This document shows positions 58,321 to 64,000 of a DNA stretch of 64,000 nt, piece after piece. Both the position numbers and the translations under genes were made by a program. The first letter of the stretch is position 1. Each line of letters starts with the position of its first letter. The DNA comes from Glandiceps talaboti (Eukaryota; Hemichordata; Enteropneusta; Spengelidae): NCBI RefSeq assembly GCF_964340395.1, contig NC_135554.1:11602751-11666750 (forward strand). The letters run 5' to 3'. The notes under the pieces are model-generated. The model saw nothing but the letters and a program-made list of their open reading frames with translations. It did no database searches and was not told where the DNA came from.

Positions 58321-59444
58321 GATTAAAATGAAAATTCACAGTCATTTTCATCCAATCAATGGCTGTCACAGATCCCCTACAGTGATCATGTTCCCTCCTA
58401 AGTCACTTTTACATTGTCCAGACTCGCCTCGCGCTAGGCCATGAAGTGAGCCATCAGCCGTGACGCTGGTTTCCTTTTTATTTATATAATATGCGAAGTA
58501 ATGGGGTGAGGAAACTGCATAGAAACTTGACAGAAATTTCAGCGAGTTTAAGTGATTGAAACTAGGCATGGTTCTGAAAAAAAGTTATCTTAATATTTTA
58601 AAACATCACTGTGAAAGCATGTCGTTGACGTCTCCCTCCTGTTTTTTAGCGCGGCTGTGATCATCACACGTATAATATCAGTCATTATCGAATGGTTTTG
58701 CTTGATTGCAATCTTGAATCAATGAACAAACGTATCTCTATCCACATCTATAGACAAAAACTCTACCGATTTTGAACTCCATTTACTTGAAATCACCGTA
58801 TAATTTCCGGTTGACATTTCGTGTGTGAACTGAAGCGATGTGAGGAATACTTCACAAGTTGTATCATCTAACAGGATTAATAAACAAGAACTACGCATAT
58901 TCCGTTTTTTTCTAATCTGAAGTCACTTCAAGCAAACATTAGATATCATTATAGAGACTCTTTAGATCCATCCACCCACGCCCGTGAGATGTGTTCGTTG
59001 ATTGATGTTGATGACGTCTTCATATAGACAGAACCATAATTATCATGCATCATAAAATGTAGTAACAATAACTCCTCATATTCAAATGATCACACGTTCG
59101 AATGCCTCACCTCATTCATTAAAGTATTTCAACAGGGACCCCTTAATTGTTACTGTTCATCTTAATATTAACTGTTACATCAGAAGTTTGACATAAGGAT
59201 TGAAACTAATCACCTATAAAAGAGTCATCAGACAGGGGTTAAACACAATATTCATATTCACATTTCGTAGGTTTTCTGTAAATTCAAAGGTGTAGGTCGC
59301 ATTTAGTTTTACTCGTGAGCGGTATGGCACATGGTCTGTACAGTCTAATAGACCAGAGCAGGTTTTAAAGAAGTCGTCATCGTCGTGGGAACATCAATAG
59401 TTGCATGTGTATGTACAGGCGTGTGCAAATGTGTGTGAATAATG

Positions 59445-59482
<38 letters not shown>

Positions 59483-59560
59483 TGTATAGGCATTATTTAT
59501 TGACAGCTGACAAGATCGAAACAGCGCTGAACGGCATTTCTTTAAGGGATTGACTTTTCG

Positions 59561-59628
<68 letters not shown>

Positions 59629-60793
59629 GAGAGCGCACACGTTAACACACTGGTGCTTGGCATGTATTTAATATAAACAATGCCATCCATTGATTGGATT
59701 ATATGTCTTAGATACCCTGTCTACGTCATAGTTATGTAAAATAGCCACATGTCCACCTGATCTGTCAAATTCGTTATCTGCCCTGACCATGATAATTGTC
59801 CCTATGGGAACAGGTTAAGTGAAAAGGGATGAGGAGAACGTAATCCTATGACATCTCAGATAATCTGACGATATGGTACTGTTCAACTGAATTAATCATT
59901 TTATTCCCAGTCAGATAATAAGTTGGTGACATTTTACTTTTTCTGCACTCCAATATTCTGGTCCGGGTAATCTTGAAATTATTTGCCAAAAGTGTTATTT
60001 ATTCTTGTCGTTTTAATATTGTTGATATTGAATTTGGACATTGTAAACATTTTCCAAAAACAAATAGTTCTCGCATATCTCATGTCATCGTTAAATGTAT
60101 TAATATCCTATGTCAGTATATCTCGTAGGACAACGTGTTAGACATAATTAAAAAATATGTTATCAGTATATCGGTTCTTGTTTGAAATTACACTGGCACA
60201 CGGGATTTTTAATAATTGTATTCTCATGATCAAGTCAGGTTTACATATAGATTGGTAAAAAGTACATAACAAACATTATCAACTTCAACATTTCCGTATA
60301 CTGTATGACGTTGTGACGTGTTACAATATATTACTACAATATTATTTTGTGTCAAATAAGTGAGTTATATTTTTTTAATTTAAATCCGTTATTTTCCAAT
60401 CGGCAGATTGTACGCCTTCTTGAGTTAATCGTCAGATAAGCAGAATAAACAGAGGGCGTTGTACTTAAAATTCAGCTTCGAATAAACGTTTCTTCGTACG
60501 CTTATTACACTAAACAATCATTTGTTCGTTGCGACCAACTAAGATACATTTCAATATACACCCAAAAATACAAATCTTAAAATATCATGAAATTCACAGA
60601 AGAACTTTAAAATGCTACATCTATGTAAAACTACACATATCAATGCAAGTTACGTCACCGCTGCAATACTGATTAAAAAAACCTCAACTTTAATTAAGGT
60701 CAATCATCACGTCATGGCAGAGGGCCAACCACTCTCCAATTATGTACCGAGTCTCCAATGTTTTACGGGTCAGGCAATCAAACGTATGGTACG
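57770..60793. other. No gene recognised downstream of gene B
   Basis: Holds (TA)n at 58,217 and 59,564-59,625 and (TG)n at 59,446-59,480. A minus frame 58,366-58,569 begins just after a T-rich acceptor (ctttttttcag) but has no recognisable motif. Confidence 0.5.
58217..58316. repeat. (TA)n microsatellite
   Basis: About 100 bp of TA repeats downstream of gene B. Confidence 0.95.
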
Positions 60794-61010
60794 TTATAAT
60801 CGGAAGTGAAATCCACTGGTAAACATTTTGATGCCGCCTCCTAATTCCCGACAGTAGTAATTAATACATTCAAATCCTTGGGGGCATTTCTCTTCTGACC
60901 TTGTGCTGCAAGTTCGACTAAACATCCGAAGGTTTCGTTCACAGTATCCACCCATGCAGTATCCGAAGCCAAGTTTACGAACACATTCTCTATTTGTAGT
61001 ACACTGCTGC
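60794..61010 (-). CDS. Cysteine-rich terminal exon of an unidentified secreted protein (minus strand)
   Basis: After acceptor tttagtatttcag the frame reads QCTTNRECVRKLGFGYCMGG, then YCERNLRMFSRTCSTRSEEK, CPQGFECINYYCRELGGGIK and MFTSGFHFRL, stop. Eight Cys in 71 residues, with CxxNxECV...GYCxGGYC and KCPQGFECINYYC patterns, recall EB/Dickkopf-like or other small disulfide modules of secreted proteins. The exon has no ATG; upstream exons would lie at higher coordinates, where the next few kb are mostly microsatellites. A different frame of the same region has an ATG-started ORF (60,841-61,035), which I consider the shadow. Confidence 0.5.
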
Positions 61011-61196
61011 CTGAAATACTAAAGGAGGGAAACAAAGTGGCTCAATGAATGACTAAAATATTCGACTGTCCGCAACATCTCGATCAATTAAATTTCTCAA
61101 GCGATTTTATTGCAAGTGGTTTTAAACATTTTATTTTATAGAGTGTATGATACGTGGTTTATAAATATACCCCAGGTCACACGTACTCGGGCGCGA

Positions 61197-61209
61197 ACAG
61201 ACAGACAGA

Positions 61210-61245
<36 letters not shown>

Positions 61246-61246
61246 G

Positions 61247-61288
<42 letters not shown>

Positions 61289-61455
61289 GATGGGTGGATG
61301 GATGGGTGGATTGATTGATTTGTTGGTTGCTTGGTTGGTTTGTTGGTTGCTTGGTTTGTTGGCCGGCGGTAGGGAGGGGAAGAATGGATGGATGGATGGA
61401 TGGATGGATGGAAGGAGATAGGAGTGATAAAACGGGAGGGGTGGGGTGGAAGGAT
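61197..61455. repeat. Compound GACA/GCAC/CA/GGAT microsatellite
   Basis: (GACA)n, (GCAC)n, (CA)n, then GGAT-, GGTT- and GGAT-type repeats; frames over it are artefacts. Confidence 0.95.
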
Positions 61456-62018
61456 GGATGAATATCGATCCATACAAACAAAATATCTGATTCAGTGCAC
61501 AGTGTAACGTTTCATGATATAGTTTTCATCAAGACTTCTAACTAACAGTGAAGCTGGAAATTAAGTAAACATCAGGTGTGTACACCACAAATGTGACCTT
61601 TAGTTATATCAATGTAGTAACTGATGTACCAAATGTGCGTGGGTGCAACGTTCTGGTTAGTCGCCGACCACTTGTTTCGTTGTAACCTTGGACAAACCTA
61701 AATTAAAGTCGATGTAACTAGAGCCAAAGAAAACGAATGAAAAGTATCATTACATTATATGTGTATGTTTAATTCTTAGAGTATGCATCTAGCCGCTTCT
61801 ACCACATGGGACGTGGGAAAGGAAGACGTGGCTAGACAGACGGACAGATGGACAGACAGACGGGAAGCGAAGAGAGATTGGGAGAATGAAGAGAGTGCAG
61901 AAAGAAATCAATTTCAAAAGTTCTTGTTAACATAACCCCTCGTCTCTTGCACACTGAAAATGTTATATTCGGGTATTCATGTTACTCTAGAAATGAGTGA
62001 AAAGCAATCGCAATTAGT

Positions 62019-62500
62019 CCACACACACACACACACACACGCGCGCGCGCACGCACACACACACACATACATACATACATACATACGTACATACATACAT
62101 ACATACATACACACACACATACACATGCATGCATGCATGCATACATACATACATACATACATACATACATACATACATACATACATACATACATACATAC
62201 ATTCATACATACAACATATATACATACATACACACACACACATACATACATACATACATACATACATACATACATACATACATACATACATACATACAGA
62301 CAGACAGACAGACAGACAGACAGAAAGACATACATACATACATACATACATACATACATACATACATACATACATACATACATACAGTAAATAGTATCAA
62401 ACTCGTAGAATAGAGTGCTCGATGCTTGGGTAAGCAGGGCGGGAATAATACATACATACATACATACATATACATACATACATACAAACAGACAGACACA
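62019..62500. repeat. Compound CA/CATA/GACA microsatellite
   Basis: (CA)n, then long CATA arrays with GCAT and GACA inserts to 62,385, a 50-bp spacer, and more CATA to about 62,490. Confidence 0.95.
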
Positions 62501-63570
62501 TTTATATATACGTTTTATAAATTATGTTTAACCTCTTCAGTTTCATTAAATGTTCAAATTCAGTAATTTTAACAAGTTTCCATTTTTGACAATTTTCATC
62601 GATCACGATCAATAGAGTCAAGGAGGTGGTCTGCCTACGCACTGCTAAACGTTAAAGACTTGAAAGCAAACCGTAGGGGCTTTAAAAGCCGTCTTATTTC
62701 AACTAATCGATCAGAAACTAACGACTTTTGATATACTATAAAATGCGAATACAATTTATCAGAACTGTGTTATTTGCCCATTTATCCTATAAATACTACA
62801 AACAAAGCATAATGTTTCATAAGCATGCTGGGAGGAAGCAAAATTCAAACGTGTTTTATTTTCTCGAAGCCCTTTAAGAAGTGAAACCACTGTCATCTGT
62901 ACGTGCATATTAAGTCATATACAAAGGTGTATTTGCCCATCGTAGTGATTTATATAAAAAATGGACTGCCTACGCGATTTATATTATTGTTTTTCAAAGT
63001 ATTATGAAATTAATTAAGGGATTCTTTATTGGAAACATACTACTACTTTTCATTTATCTTTAGTATAATGTTAATATATAACTATCTACAGTATGTTTTT
63101 TTTTCTGGAAAATCTGCAAATAGGACCATAGTGTTTGAAATATTTTTATCTTTTATTAATGATGTTACATTGTCATGTTTACTTCTACAAGGCTAAATGT
63201 ACTACAAAGTTAGGTTTAAGTCAGTAAATAGTTGTTCGACGCTTTCATATAATATAGACAATGTTAGAAATGATAAAACATATCATTATTGCAGGTTATA
63301 GTGCTAATCTAATCTAGATTGTCGTTTGATTGTAAATGTCAAAAGTGCATCATGATATACTTGTAATGATTCTATGTTTAAGTATTCGTATCATGCTTAT
63401 AGTTTTGCCTGGGGGTATACATGTATATAAGAAGGCTGTGACTCCATACAACTAATTAATCATATCAATATATATGACAACCTACGGGGTTGGTACAATG
63501 CCTTGGGGATGATAATACGGTTATTGATATAGTCGTACCCTTCTTCAGTTTCATTGTCTAATTTCGAAGA
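62500..63570. other. No gene seen
   Basis: AT-rich unique sequence without coding character. Confidence 0.6.
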
Positions 63571-64000
63571 GTAATTGCATTGTGGTGTGTTGTATAGTCA
63601 CATGTAATGCAATATTGTATACTTTAATGTAGTGTAGTGTGCACGTGGTTTGGTGTGGTGTGGTGTAGTGCAGTGTAATGCAATGTAGTGTAGTGTAGTG
63701 TAGTGTAGTGTAGCTATAGTGTAAACTAAGAGTAGTGTATTAGACTGTCGTGTACTGCAATATAGTGTAGTTTTATGTAATGTAGTATGCTGTGATGTGT
63801 AGTGTAGTATAGTGTTATATAGTTTAGCCGAAAGCAGTACAGTGTGGTGTGATGTGATGTGCTGTGATTTGGGATAAGAAGGGATTGGATGGGGTGGGGT
63901 GGGATGGGATGGGGTGGGTTAGTGTCGCATGGTGAATGTGGTGTAGTTTGTGGTAGGGTACGTTGGTGTCGCGTCGTGTTCGGTGGTGTGCTTTGGTGTG
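63570..64000. repeat. Degenerate TGTAG/TGTGG pentanucleotide array reaching the window edge
   Basis: TGTAG, TGTGG, TGCAG and TGTAA units with 5-bp period, then GGGATGGGGT-type repeats, strongly strand-biased (G/T-rich on +). It continues past the window. Confidence 0.85.

Noticed and set aside
60841-61035. ATG-started 64-aa minus-strand frame
   Set aside because: Judged the shadow of the cysteine-rich frame 60,794-61,010, which begins at a good acceptor and has a patterned Cys spacing.

Overview
This is an AT-rich eukaryotic nuclear window, most likely from a marine invertebrate (a non-vertebrate deuterostome or a lophotrochozoan; the sequence alone does not decide). The signs are multi-exon genes with GT-AG introns, dense (CATA)n, (TA)n and (GA)n microsatellites, LINE remnants, a tRNA-derived SINE and several cut-and-paste DNA elements. 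Nothing looks bacterial. Most long open frames in the window are microsatellite translations or chance frames, not genes.

Two genes can be assembled exon by exon on the + strand. Gene A (15,200-19,823; seven coding exons; 273 aa) encodes a signal peptide followed by six ShKT (six-cysteine) domains, one per exon. Gene B (48,438-56,200; seven coding exons; 319 aa) encodes a homologous signal peptide, three ShKT domains, a Thr-rich linker and a two-exon F-type lectin (fucolectin) domain. All introns in both genes are phase 1, so each domain is a freely duplicable module. The two genes share their 5' end, signal exon, intron sequences and a characteristic 3' minisatellite flank, so they are tandem paralogues. 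A duplicated upstream block (12.6-15.1 kb and 21.7-24.8 kb) suggests a third repeat of the locus whose gene was lost. In gene B the ShKT exon was amplified very recently: a 1,039-bp unit is almost identical between copies 1 and 2.

Between the genes lies one 16.6-kb insertion (26,657-43,238). It has 259-bp terminal inverted repeats, ends in CACTA...TAGTG and is flanked by a TTA duplication, the hallmarks of an EnSpm/CACTA element. Removing it together with one TTA restores a continuous minus-strand reading frame of a zinc-finger (BED/hAT-type) protein, which fixes both borders at base resolution. Inside it are two degenerate non-LTR retrotransposons, simple repeats, and three very small hairpin insertions (23-34 bp) flanked by about 8-bp duplications; I do not recognise these as a known element class. 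No transposase was recognised inside.

Other contents: a pair of about 390-bp TA-flanked MITEs (6.4 and 11.1 kb), a 425-bp MITE in a TA/TG microsatellite (51.5 kb), a dispersed repeat at 22.3 and 52.2 kb, a Tc1/mariner-like transposase fragment followed by a tRNA-derived SINE (44.4-45.0 kb), and minus-strand candidate exons with real protein character but no ATG: a cysteine-rich terminal exon (60,794-61,010) and a possible two-exon fragment (11,531-12,167). The rest is intergenic or intronic sequence in which I see no gene.
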